DNA from: a bacterium
GTDB taxonomy: Bacteria; SZUA-79; Acidulodesulfobacterales; Acidulodesulfobacteraceae
NCBI GenBank assembly: GCA_021825865.1
Contig: JAKAFU010000006.1
Span: 1 to 63,769, forward strand
Reading direction: 5' to 3'
Length of the DNA stretch: 63,769 bases
Made by a program: the position numbers and the translations under genes. Below the pieces are notes generated by a model. That model did no database searches. It saw only the letters and a list, made by a program, of their open reading frames with translations, and was not told the DNA's origin. The first letter of the stretch is position 1; the number at the start of each line of letters is the position of its first letter. Positions 16,703 to 24,991 of this stretch are shown here, piece by piece.

Positions 16703-17665
16703 TTATCTTACGATTACAGATGAATCTGTTTTAACTACCCCTGAAATTATGCTGCCTGATTCAAGGTTTTTGACTCTTATGAGTTGACCGTAAGCACCTG
16801 CCTGCAAAGCTAGCCCTCTCATCTTAATATTGATTCCGTATTTTTTATAAACTATAGATATAATATTTCCAAAATTAATAATTCTTTTCTTTTCTGAATT
16901 TATTTTAGTAATAGGCATATTTTCAGGTATAAAAACAGCTGCTTCTTTCCCTGCAGTTTTATTTACAGAAAAATTATACCCTGCATAAATATTTGAAATA
17001 TTAATCTTTTTAATCCTCAAATCATTTTTATCTAAAATCTGAAACTTTCCCACAGGACGGGAAGCAACTACGACGGGAGCCGTTATTGCCGTATTGAAAT
17101 CGGCATAAAACATATCAATAAGTTTGCCGTTTTTTTTATTTATTATTTTAATAACGGCAGTATGCATACCTGCAAAACCCTGGTCGTAAAAATTATACCT
17201 GAGCATATAAAAATTATGTTTATTTTTAATTATGCCGTTAATTTTATTTAAATTATTTATTGACAGCCTAAAACTTGAAATATATATATATTTGGCATAA
17301 TTTTTATATCCGGAGGGAATACTCATAAAAAAAGACCTGATTATATTCTTTTTTAAACTGTTTAACGAAAGATAAGCCGCCGCTGTATACCCTTTGTGTC
17401 TCTCGCTTTTACTATGCTTATTCTGCTTAATATTAGGCTTATAGTTTCTGCCATAACCGAAATTATCAATGCTGCTATTAACGGCGTTGGTTTTACCTGA
17501 TGCATAAACATTTCCGGAACAAAGAATATAAACAAATGCCGATGCATACAATAAAAAAATCATAATTGAACCGGCATTCAGCATTAATTTTAGTATCGGT
17601 TTAACCGGTTTGAAACGTACACTGTTAAAATTTTCAAATTTATCTTCCAAACTGCAATTATCCAT
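16703..17665 (-). CDS. flgA: P-ring assembly chaperone FlgA
   Basis: A 320-residue periplasmic protein. A membrane/signal segment lies near residues 30-50 (SIMIFLLYASAFVYILCSG). The C-terminal third is the SAF/ChapFlgA region: VVVASRPVGKFQILDKNDL, GLALQAGAYGQLIRVKNLESG and the closing IISGVVKTDSSVIV. FlgA chaperones FlgI during P-ring assembly. It is longer than typical (about 220-240 residues) because of a divergent, basic N-terminal part. It lies directly after flgG and before flgH, the standard order. Confidence 0.9.
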   Translation of the reverse strand: MDNCSLEDKFENFNSVRFKPVKPILKLMLNAGSIMIFLLYASAFVYILCSGNVYASGKTNAVNSSIDNFGYGRNYKPNIKQNKHSKSERHKGYTAAAYLSLNSLKKNIIRSFFMSIPSGYKNYAKYIYISSFRLSINNLNKINGIIKNKHNFYMLRYNFYDQGFAGMHTAVIKIINKKNGKLIDMFYADFNTAITAPVVVASRPVGKFQILDKNDLRIKKINISNIYAGYNFSVNKTAGKEAAVFIPENMPITKINSEKKRIINFGNIISIVYKKYGINIKMRGLALQAGAYGQLIRVKNLESGSIISGVVKTDSSVIVR

Positions 17666-17704
17666 TTTATTTTAATCTGCAATGATTATAATAACTAATT
17701 ATTA

Positions 17705-18490
17705 TTACGGCACTAAAGATGCAGCAGTCTGAAGCATCTGATTAGCAATGGTAATAGCTTTTGAATCTATCGTATAGGCATTTTGCGCCGTAATCATAGA
17801 TACCATCTGTCCAACCAGATTAACATTAGACATTTCCAAAAATCCCTGCTGTATAGTTCCTAAGCCATTCTGACCGGGCGTTCCAACCTGGGGCGCTCCT
17901 GAAGCGGATGTCTGAAGATACAAATTGTGCCCTATACTGTTCAGACCGGCAGGATTAATAAAATTAGTCAAGGTGATTGTTCCAACCTGCACAGGATTGG
18001 TTTGACCCGATACTGCAGCGGACACGGTGCCGTCCTGAGCTATACTTACAGACGTGGCATTAGGCGGAATTGTAATAGGCGGAACTAATGCGTCGCCGTT
18101 TGCATTTACTAACTGACCTTGCGAATTAGTCTGTAAAGTTCCGTCCCTCGTGTAGGCGGTTTCGCCGTTTGCCATCTGTATCTGAAAAAACCCCTGTCCT
18201 TCAATAGCTAAATCAAGAGGATTTGAAGTCTGTTGCATATCTCCCTGAGTAAATTCTTTTTCTATGGAAGAAACTTTAGAGCCCAAACCTATCTGAATTC
18301 CGGTGGGAACCTGAGTATATTCTGATGAATAAGCCCCCGGCGATTTTACAGTCTGATAAAAAAGGTCTTCAAAATTAACTCTGGATTCTTTGTATCCGGT
18401 AGTATTAGTATTTGCAAGATTATTCGCTATATTATCTATTTCAATCTGCTGTCCCTCCATGCCGGTTGAAGCCGTCCATAATGCTCTCAA
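17705..18490 (-). CDS. flgG: Distal rod protein FlgG
   Basis: A 261-residue distal rod subunit of normal length. The N-terminus MRALWTASTGMEGQQIEIDN then ANNLANTNTTGYKE is the canonical FlgG start, and NPLDLAIEGQGFFQI and the C-terminal EMSNVNLVGQMVSMITAQNAY motif complete it. It builds the drive shaft through the P and L rings. A strong AGGAGG ribosome site precedes the ATG. It follows flgF after a 250-base repeat-rich spacer. Confidence 0.97.
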   Translation of the reverse strand: MRALWTASTGMEGQQIEIDNIANNLANTNTTGYKESRVNFEDLFYQTVKSPGAYSSEYTQVPTGIQIGLGSKVSSIEKEFTQGDMQQTSNPLDLAIEGQGFFQIQMANGETAYTRDGTLQTNSQGQLVNANGDALVPPITIPPNATSVSIAQDGTVSAAVSGQTNPVQVGTITLTNFINPAGLNSIGHNLYLQTSASGAPQVGTPGQNGLGTIQQGFLEMSNVNLVGQMVSMITAQNAYTIDSKAITIANQMLQTAASLVP

Positions 18491-18740
18491 TTTAAATCCT
18501 CCTCTATCTATTTCATTCTTATAATATTTTGCTTACTTTTGCTATTTATATTCATTTTATATCTATTCAATATTTATTTTATTTATACTTATTTTATTTA
18601 TACTTAATATTTATTTGCATTTATATACATCTTTCTTAATATTGTTTTATTTATATTTCTTCATTAATTTATATTGCAATTTATATTGCTTTATTAATAT
18701 TTTTTTACATATTTATTTTTATATCTCTTATATTTCGCAG
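18491..18740. repeat. Degenerate T-rich short-period repeats in the flgF-flgG spacer
   Basis: The 250-base spacer is made of variants of TATTTATTTTATTTATACTT and TTTATATTGC. It has no coding potential and no clear promoter. The same kind of spacer is seen upstream of fliP/fliQ, fliM, fliK and the flrB-like gene. Confidence 0.6.
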
Positions 18741-19517
18741 TTATACAGGCGCTCCTACGGTGTTTATAGCCGTGCTGTCAACTTGAGAATATGATTTTAA
18801 AACATTCATCATAGTAGCCTTTGTCTGACTAATATCTATAAGTTCCACCATATTTTTTATTTCATTTACGTTTGATTCTTCTAAATATCCTTGCGCAATA
18901 TCGGCATTGTCATTAAGCACGGGTTTGCCCGATTTTTTAGTCTCTGAAAATAGATTATCGCCGTTTCTTGATAATAACTCAGGCTTTTTAAAATCAACGA
19001 TGCCTATTTGACCTGCATATTCATTTTCATCTGTCTGCGGATTTAAAATATTGATAATACCGTTTTTTGAAATTGTAATATCGGAACCCCTTTCGGTAAG
19101 GCTTATCGGTCTTCCGTTGACGCCGAGCACGGGATACCCTTCCTGCGTCACAATCTGATTGTCGCCGTTAAGCGAAAAAACTCCGTTCCTTGTATAGTTT
19201 ACCCCGTTAGATGTCTTAACGGCAAAAAAACCGTCTCCCTGAATAGCCAAATCTAATCTGTTGCCGGTATGTTTCAGTGCACCCTGCGAAAAATTGTTAT
19301 AGCTGTAAAGCATTATCGGGTACTGATTATCCGCAAGGGGCGTCTTATCGCCGGCATTTTCCGCACTGATAGCTTTTTGAGATAAAAAATCTCCAAATAC
19401 CGAACCCTCGCTTTTATATCCTACCGTGTTAATATTCGCAAGATTGTTAGTCACGATAGCCATTTTTTTGCCTTCAGATACAATGCCGCTCAAATTAATA
19501 TACAGTCCGCCGTTCAA
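18741..19517 (-). CDS. flgF: Proximal rod protein FlgF
   Basis: A 258-residue rod protein. It starts with GLYINLSGIVSEGKKMAIVT and NNLANINTVGYKSE, then NRLDLAIQGDGFFAVKT, and ends with the ESNVNEIKNMVELIDISQTKA helix found across FlgE/F/G proteins. It caps the proximal rod before FlgG. It is the first gene of the flgF-to-fliW run. A sigma-54 promoter lies upstream (19596-19611), predicting a 5' leader of about 68 bases. Confidence 0.95.
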   Translation of the reverse strand: MNGGLYINLSGIVSEGKKMAIVTNNLANINTVGYKSEGSVFGDFLSQKAISAENAGDKTPLADNQYPIMLYSYNNFSQGALKHTGNRLDLAIQGDGFFAVKTSNGVNYTRNGVFSLNGDNQIVTQEGYPVLGVNGRPISLTERGSDITISKNGIINILNPQTDENEYAGQIGIVDFKKPELLSRNGDNLFSETKKSGKPVLNDNADIAQGYLEESNVNEIKNMVELIDISQTKATMMNVLKSYSQVDSTAINTVGAPV

Positions 19518-19595
19518 TTTTATATCTCCTTGCTAAAACCTGTTAAGTTCTTAACATTCAGTTAAAAAGAGCTAAAATCTTTCACAATTTAATTA

Positions 19596-19611
19596 TGCAA
19601 TAACTATGCCA
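19596..19611 (-). promoter_or_regulatory. Sigma-54 promoter of flgF
   Basis: On the minus strand TGGCATAGTTATTGCA has GG and GC separated by exactly 10 bases, as required for a -24/-12 promoter. Predicted start is near 19585. It matches the sites before flgB, flgD and fliL. Confidence 0.8.
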
Positions 19612-19820
19612 TTAATTTTCGGAAATTATTTCTTATATTCTTTTGCCGAATAGGACTATAATAGAAAAAATTTCCGTATGGTCAAAGCGCAAATTGCAGC
19701 TGTAATTTTATTTTTTAAATTGATATTATATATAAATATAATCTATAATATGTATATTATTTGCATAACATTTAAAATTTATACAATAGAAATAAATAAA
19801 AAATAAATAAATAAAAATAT

Positions 19821-20552
19821 ATGTTTGACCTTAAAAAAATTAAAGAAAATCCTAATGTCAATATCTTTTCTAGAAAAAAAGAAGTATTAACAATTTTAAA
19901 AAATTTTACCAAAACAAAAAAGAATTTTATAATCTATCCATATTCCCCTGATTTAATAGGCTCACAGGCTAATAATGATTACTCTTCGGAAATTATAAAC
20001 GTTGACGAGGATATTATCACAATTGACTCGCTGATGCCGAAGGACGGCAATTTGAAGATGCTGTCTTCAACATATCTGAAAGTCAGTTTTCATTTTAACG
20101 ACAAGGACCATTATTTTTTGTCTAAACTTTACAATTTTGCGGAAGAAAATAATTATTTTAATTTTAATATTTACACGCCGTTAGAAATTTATTCAATAGA
20201 AAAGAGAAAATTTTTTAGAATAGAACCTGCCATATCCGAACCTATAAAGATAACATTTTTTTGGATAAATAAAATGCTCAGTTTTAATGTTTTTGACATT
20301 TCAGGAGAAGGTTTTTCTTTTTTATCCGATTTCGGTTTTGAAAAATATACCGTGATAGAAAACATGAAATTAGAATTCCCAAAATTTTCTTCTATTACCG
20401 TAAGAGCAGAGATTAAAGTTTCCATACCTATGAATTCTAAATACAAAATAGGCGTGCAAATAATAAATATAAAACCTGCGCAGCAGGATATAATGTTCAA
20501 ATATATCTTTAAAAGACAGAGGGAACTTGTTGCAAAAGACAGAGGTCTATAA
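19821..20552 (+). CDS. YcgR-like PilZ protein (c-di-GMP flagellar brake candidate)
   Basis: A 243-residue protein with an N-terminal YcgR-type beta domain (residues about 25-125) and a C-terminal PilZ domain. Both c-di-GMP motifs are intact: RKFFR (RxxxR) near residue 130 and DISGEG (DxSxxG) near residue 158. YcgR proteins bind c-di-GMP and then slow or bias the flagellar motor at the switch or stator. The gene is inserted on the opposite strand between flgF and the FliK-like/FhlX module, so it has its own promoter. The C-terminal helix (FKYIFKRQRELVAK) resembles the end of the other PilZ protein at 3997-5001. Confidence 0.85.
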   Translation: MFDLKKIKENPNVNIFSRKKEVLTILKNFTKTKKNFIIYPYSPDLIGSQANNDYSSEIINVDEDIITIDSLMPKDGNLKMLSSTYLKVSFHFNDKDHYFLSKLYNFAEENNYFNFNIYTPLEIYSIEKRKFFRIEPAISEPIKITFFWINKMLSFNVFDISGEGFSFLSDFGFEKYTVIENMKLEFPKFSSITVRAEIKVSIPMNSKYKIGVQIINIKPAQQDIMFKYIFKRQRELVAKDRGL

Positions 20553-20762
20553 ACATTGAATTGATATTTAATGTTCGAGTATTTTAAAAATTTTTACGTT
20601 CAATATTGAGCATTTGATATTGAGCCGTTGCCTATGAGCAATTTGGATTAATATATTATATAATGTTAGAGTCAGAGCCATAATTTCAAATAAAAGTTCA
20701 GGCTCTATAAGTATTTGCGCTCGTGGCATACCGGACGGACTTTAAGTTTATTTGTAATTTAT

Positions 20763-21032
20763 TTATAATTTATTATTTAGCTTATAGACAAATGCAAAAA
20801 TATGGGCTATAACTTTATAAAGTTCGGGAGGTATTTCTTCGTAAATTTCAAGCTTATCTAAGACCTCGGTTAAACCTTTATTCTCTATTATAGGTATGTT
20901 ATTTTCCTTTGCTGCCGCCTTAATTTTTTCAGCTAATTTACCTCTCCCTTTCGCGACAATTACCGGAGCTTTATTTTTATCTTTGTCATATTTTAAAGCT
21001 GCTGCAAAAGCTTCTTCTTTATGCCTGTTCAT
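20763..21032 (-). CDS. FhlX: stand-alone FlhB C-terminal domain homologue
   Basis: An 89-residue protein equivalent to the cytoplasmic C-terminal domain of FlhB. It aligns with FlhB in this window from FAVALKYENKK: here FAAALKYDKDKNKAPVIVAKG, then NNIPIIENKGLTEVL and IPPELYKVIAHIFAFVY. The NPTH autocleavage site is absent (the protein begins just after it), so it mimics the cleaved fragment. Homologues such as FhlX/YlqH can partly replace the FlhB C-terminal fragment in export-specificity switching. It overlaps the FliK-like gene by 14 bases, suggesting coupled translation and a shared role. Confidence 0.85.
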   Translation of the reverse strand: MNRHKEEAFAAALKYDKDKNKAPVIVAKGRGKLAEKIKAAAKENNIPIIENKGLTEVLDKLEIYEEIPPELYKVIAHIFAFVYKLNNKL

Positions 21033-21906
21033 TGATTATGCCGCCAAATTCACTGTCAAATTCTTTTTTAGACATATTTTTATTAAATTCAATATCTTTT
21101 AATATAATATTGTCTTTGAGGAGTTCTTCTTTCAATATGTTGATATTTTGTTTTATGAGAATTTCCGCAGTTTTTGAAAATGTTTTAAAATTTAAAACTA
21201 AATTGCGGTTAAAATAGTAAGATGATAATTTTAAAAAACCTAACGGTTTGATTTGAAATTCAACCAAAAAGAAATAACCGTAAGAATTTAATTTATTTTT
21301 CTTGGCAGAATCTTTTTTTACGTCTTTTTCTTCTTTTCGCGGCGCTATCAATACCGAAATAAAATCGCCGGGATTAGACATAGCAAAATTTAAAATTAAT
21401 GTATTATTTTTAATATCCGTTGTTAAGTTATTAATATTTAAATTTAAGTTTAAATTTAAGTTATTATCGATTAGCGATGTAATATTTTCTTTTATGGAAT
21501 TTGATATATTTTCTGCAGCCGCGTTAAAAAGCTTTAAATTATTTTCATCTAATGATTCGTTAATTACTTTAAAAATCACGTCGCTTCCATTAACTGATTC
21601 GGCGCTCAACCGCAGATTAAAATTTTCGTTAGAAATGGAACTCTCGCCTGCCGCTGCGGACATTTTAAATTCGTCATAGACGGACTCCGGTATTTCAGCT
21701 TTGAATAATTTTCCGTTAAAGGATAAAATGCCTGTGAATGATGTATCTGATATTTCTGCGTCTATTAATTTAACATCTAAAATATCATTGGGCTTTATTG
21801 AATCTAACAGATTGGTTAAACTTTTATTAATTAATATTTTTGAAATATTAATATTCGCATCAGAACTTATTCTTGCGATAAAATTATTGTTTTCGGGTAA
21901 ATTCAT
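21019..21906 (-). CDS. FliK-like (YlqG-type) protein paired with FhlX
   Basis: A 295-residue protein without an obvious N-terminal family match. Its C-terminal part (FLVEFQIKPLGFLKLSSYYF followed by FSKTAEILIKQNINILKEEL) has the layout of FliK hook-length-control C-terminal domains, which contact the FlhB C-domain. A low-complexity stretch of alternating Asn and Leu lies near residue 150. In Bacillus a FliK-like gene (ylqG) and an FlhB-C-like gene (ylqH) are also paired, so a second hook-length or substrate-specificity module is the best guess. The main fliK is at 47007-49286. Confidence 0.55.
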   Translation of the reverse strand: MNLPENNNFIARISSDANINISKILINKSLTNLLDSIKPNDILDVKLIDAEISDTSFTGILSFNGKLFKAEIPESVYDEFKMSAAAGESSISNENFNLRLSAESVNGSDVIFKVINESLDENNLKLFNAAAENISNSIKENITSLIDNNLNLNLNLNINNLTTDIKNNTLILNFAMSNPGDFISVLIAPRKEEKDVKKDSAKKNKLNSYGYFFLVEFQIKPLGFLKLSSYYFNRNLVLNFKTFSKTAEILIKQNINILKEELLKDNIILKDIEFNKNMSKKEFDSEFGGIINEQA

Positions 21907-21973
21907 TTAAATGAGGATGCTATATCTTTATACGCTGATTTGCTGAATAAACTGCAAATATTAGTTTTTTATA

Positions 21974-22351
21974 TCACGCCATAATATTAATATGCTGCCG
22001 CTTATTATAATCTTCTTTATTTAAGTTTTCTTGATTATTATCGGTATTAGTCATTGCGCCTTCGCTATCATAAGCTTCAACATCTAATTCGGGCGCTTCA
22101 TCGTCATACGCCTGCTCTTCTCCGTTATCTTCTTCTTTACCTTCTTCGCTGTTTTTTTTGTTGCTGTCGTCGATAGGCTCTAAAACCTCGCCGGTTTCAT
22201 TCACTGTATCAGTTTTTTTAATTCCGGTGCTATTATTATTTTCATTTGAAATAGTATTGGCATTTATTGCAAAAGTCTGAGGAGTAGCGGCAACTTTTTC
22301 TACTAATGAGGCATTGGTAATAATCTGTTGAATTTCTACTATGCCTTCCAT
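21974..22351 (-). CDS. Acidic low-complexity hypothetical protein
   Basis: A 125-residue protein I do not recognise. Residues 1-35 are ordinary (GIVEIQQIITNASLVEKVAA). The rest is very acidic and disordered (KKNSEEGKEEDNGEEQAYDD and similar). It lies 67 bases upstream of the FliK-like gene on the same strand, so it may belong to the same transcript. It starts about 100 bases after the terminator of the che operon. The composition suggests a flexible secreted or chaperoned protein, but this is speculation. Confidence 0.5.
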   Translation of the reverse strand: MEGIVEIQQIITNASLVEKVAATPQTFAINANTISNENNNSTGIKKTDTVNETGEVLEPIDDSNKKNSEEGKEEDNGEEQAYDDEAPELDVEAYDSEGAMTNTDNNQENLNKEDYNKRQHINIMA

Positions 22352-22442
22352 AATTTATATGATATATCATTGTATATATAACACAATAAATAGTTATTAT
22401 TGCATTGTATATCTATAGTAAAATTCAATAATAAAATACAAT

Positions 22443-22485
22443 AAAAAAAATCTGCCGTGTTAATATGTTACTAAAAGGCAGATTT
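22443..22485 (-). terminator. Intrinsic terminator of the chemotaxis run
   Basis: On the minus strand AAATCTGCC (22485-22477) pairs perfectly over 9 bp with GGCAGATTT (22456-22448) across a 20-base loop, followed by a run of eight T. It lies just after the parP-like stop, closing the long minus-strand flagellar/che run. Confidence 0.8.
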
Positions 22486-22557
22486 AATTTTTCTTTAAAA
22501 TTTTAAATAGCCGTACTAATGAAATATAGATTTAATTTTTCTTTAAAATTTCAAATA
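22480..22557. repeat. 30-bp direct repeat duplicating the parP-like gene tail
   Basis: Segments 22480-22509 and 22528-22557 match at 29 of 30 bases (AGATTTAATTTTTC, then TTTAAAATTT). The second copy covers the last codons and stop of the parP-like gene; the first lies downstream of it, overlapping the terminator stem. Confidence 0.85.
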
Positions 22558-23421
22558 ATTATACAAGTTCTGCATTTCAATTATTGAGGAAAATTTACCG
22601 TCCTCATTTTCAAACAGTTTATAGGTCAGATTTTTAGAATTTTTATATTTAATAATATTAGACGTTATAAGTTCACTGTTTTTTATTTTTTTTATCGTAC
22701 CGGCATTGTCGATGCACAGACCGAAATTTTCATTATTAAATGAACATACGGCAATATATTTAAATCTGCTATCTTTATCTTTACCGGATAAAACCCTGCC
22801 GCCGTTATTGCGTTCATATGCATTATAAGAATTAACCGCAAAAAAATCGTATATCGGAATGGCGCAGCCTCTGTAATTGATTAGACCTAAAAGCTCTATT
22901 TTTTTTGTATATAATTTAAAAGGTTCTGTATATCTGATAATTTCAATGATATTGTCAACTGAAAAAGAAACATAAGAATTATTAATATTAAAGCTTAGGT
23001 ATGTAATTTCTTTTTCAAGTTCATTATCTGCAGAAAGTTTTCGAAAAATATTTTCGTTTATACTGCTGCCGATATTAGCATCGGTATAAATATCTCTGTC
23101 GGGTGTTAATATTTTTTTAACAGGATAAGTGTAAATGCGCGCGCCTTCTGCAGCTTCCCCGTCCGAATATTCGCCGCCGGCATTGCCGTCTCCGATGTTT
23201 TCGTATGACAAACCCTGATTTAATTTTGAATTATTTAGCGATATGACATTAGAATTAGATTTTATTGCAGAAACTTCTTCATCTTCATTTCCTTTTACGC
23301 CGATTTTTTTAATTATATCATTTTTGCCGATACTGCTAATGGGAGTCAGTAATTTATCAATCCACGGGCTTATAATATCAGGCTCTTTTGTAAAATTTTC
23401 AGTTAAAAAATTATTTTGCAT
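22543..23421 (-). CDS. CheW-like protein with long N-terminal extension (ParP-like array adaptor)
   Basis: A 292-residue protein. Residues 1-140 are low-complexity and probably disordered; the rest is a CheW-like domain (ITYLSFNINNSYVSFSVDNI, then LLGLINYRGCAIPIYDFF and FGLCIDNAGTIKKI). A CheW domain behind a long linker, encoded directly after a ParA-type ATPase in a che operon, is the layout of Vibrio ParP. ParP ties chemosensory arrays to the polar ParC ATPase through its N-terminus and to CheA through the CheW-like domain. The gene starts 5 bases after the parC-like stop, with GAGGAGGAA inside that gene's end. An ordinary CheW paralogue is the alternative. Confidence 0.65.
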   Translation of the reverse strand: MQNNFLTENFTKEPDIISPWIDKLLTPISSIGKNDIIKKIGVKGNEDEEVSAIKSNSNVISLNNSKLNQGLSYENIGDGNAGGEYSDGEAAEGARIYTYPVKKILTPDRDIYTDANIGSSINENIFRKLSADNELEKEITYLSFNINNSYVSFSVDNIIEIIRYTEPFKLYTKKIELLGLINYRGCAIPIYDFFAVNSYNAYERNNGGRVLSGKDKDSRFKYIAVCSFNNENFGLCIDNAGTIKKIKNSELITSNIIKYKNSKNLTYKLFENEDGKFSSIIEMQNLYNYLKF

Positions 23422-23426
23422 CTTAT

Positions 23427-24239
23427 TTATTCCTCCTCTTGCGCAGTCTCTGCAGAAACGCTTAAAATCTCACGCGCTATATGCAGATAATCCATAGAAC
23501 CGCGCGATTTTGCTTCATAGTAAGTTAAAGGCTTTTTGACAAAGCTCGCATCCTTAAATTTTGTATCAACATTGATGTAGCCGTCGAAACTATTTTCTTT
23601 ATAATTACTTTTAAAGTAATTTAATGACTTGGCTGAAGAATTTGTTCTTTTATCAAACATAGTTATTAAAAGTTTATAATAACACTTGACATTAAGCGCC
23701 TGCTCCACCTTTTGTATAGTTTTTATAAGCAGCTCAACCCCTCTTACAGACAGATAATCAGCTTCAACCGGTATTATTATGCCGTCGCATGCTGCTATAG
23801 CGCTTATTAAAAGTACGCTAAGCGCCGGCGACGAATCTATTATAACATAATCGTAATAATCCGGCAAATACTTTAATTTTTCTTTTAACTGCAGTCCTCC
23901 GCCGTTAGAAGCGGAAAGATTAGATTCTATTTTTGCAAGATTAATATTAGAAGGTATAATATCAATGCATCCGCCATCCTTAATTTTATATTTATTTATA
24001 ATAAACCGTTCAACATCGGAGGCGTCTGAAATCAGCAAACTGCCAATAGAGTTTTCAACCATTTCCGGTTCAATTGCCAGATGTGACGTCAAACTTGCCT
24101 GAGGGTCAAGGTCTATAAGCAAAACATTTTGTCCTAAAACAGATAGGGAACTGGCAAGAGTTAAAGCCGTAGTAGTTTTACCCACCCCTCCTTTCTGATT
24201 TGCAACTGCGTAAATAAACGGTCGTTTTTGACAAATCAT
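23427..24239 (-). CDS. ParA/Soj-type ATPase in che operon (ParC-like)
   Basis: A 270-residue deviant-Walker ATPase: ANQKGGVGKTTTALTLA near the start, LLIDLDPQASLTSHL and DYVIIDSSPALSVLL. This is the MinD/ParA family, but the gene lies between cheW and a CheW-like gene rather than with parB. In Vibrio and relatives such a ParA-like protein (ParC) recruits and partitions the polar chemotaxis array. The same role is inferred here from gene order (cheA, cheB, cheW, this gene, parP-like). It is distinct from the flagellar-number regulator FlhG at 33778-34602. Confidence 0.75.
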   Translation of the reverse strand: MICQKRPFIYAVANQKGGVGKTTTALTLASSLSVLGQNVLLIDLDPQASLTSHLAIEPEMVENSIGSLLISDASDVERFIINKYKIKDGGCIDIIPSNINLAKIESNLSASNGGGLQLKEKLKYLPDYYDYVIIDSSPALSVLLISAIAACDGIIIPVEADYLSVRGVELLIKTIQKVEQALNVKCYYKLLITMFDKRTNSSAKSLNYFKSNYKENSFDGYINVDTKFKDASFVKKPLTYYEAKSRGSMDYLHIAREILSVSAETAQEEE

Positions 24240-24359
24240 GTCGTTGTAATATATATGAAATTATCTATTTAGTTCATTTAATGTCTTACATCGTCAGTCC
24301 GTCATGGAATAAATTAATATTTTATTTAATGCCAGTGTGCTGCTCTACAGCAAAGCAAT

Positions 24360-24884
24360 TTATTTAACAGTCGACTCGATTAAATTGTGTTCACCCGTAG
24401 TAAAAATTTTATCTATATCAAGAAGTATAATTAATCTATCGTCAAGTTTGCCTACGCCTTTTATATAATCGGAATCCAGACTTGCAACAAGCGGAGGAGG
24501 CGGCTGAATAGTATTCGAATTTATACGCAAAACCTCGGACACGCTGTCAACTATCAGACCTATGGTTTTACCCAATATATTGACGACTATAATTCTTGTG
24601 TCTTTTGTGGATTCTTTTAAATTTAAGCGAAATTTCTTCCTTATATCTACTATCGGAATAACTTTGCCCCTCAGATTTATAACCCCTTCAACAAAATTTG
24701 GCGCTTTAGGAACTTTGGTAATTTCTACCATTCTGTTAATTTCCTGAACCTTTAATATATCAAGCGCAAACTCTTCACTGCCCAAAGTAAATGTGACCAA
24801 TTGCATTATCGCATCCGCGCCCGCATTTTCATCGGTTTTTTTATTGTCTGGCATCTTAACCATTTCTTGCTCCATGAAAACCAA
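24360..24884 (-). CDS. cheW: Chemotaxis coupling protein CheW
   Basis: A 174-residue CheW. The domain runs from about residue 28 (LVTFTLGSEEFALDILKVQE) through VPKAPNFVEGVINLRGKVIPIVD and GLIVDSVSEVLRI to the C-terminal DDRLIILLDIDKI. It links receptors to CheA. An AGGAGG ribosome site precedes the ATG. It follows cheB by about 107 bases. Compared with the CheW-like gene downstream it has only a short N-terminal tail, so it is the conventional coupler. Confidence 0.95.
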   Translation of the reverse strand: MVFMEQEMVKMPDNKKTDENAGADAIMQLVTFTLGSEEFALDILKVQEINRMVEITKVPKAPNFVEGVINLRGKVIPIVDIRKKFRLNLKESTKDTRIIVVNILGKTIGLIVDSVSEVLRINSNTIQPPPPLVASLDSDYIKGVGKLDDRLIILLDIDKIFTTGEHNLIESTVK

Positions 24885-24991
24885 CCTCCTATTTTTTTAA
24901 TGTTTAATGGGACAGCTACATTTTTTTAATTGGGAATATGCACCTATTTTTTGACACCTGTTGTTTTTATTTTTTCATACGCTGCATTGTT

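Noticed and set aside
20674-20706. Hairpin AGAGCC ... GGCTCT between the YcgR-like and FhlX genes
   Set aside because: Only 6 bp of stem with a 21-base loop and no T-run on either strand; too weak to call a terminator.
24330-24350. Hairpin TGCTG-CTCTA-CAGCA after cheW
   Set aside because: A 5-bp stem with no following T-run; transcription probably continues into the parC-like gene.
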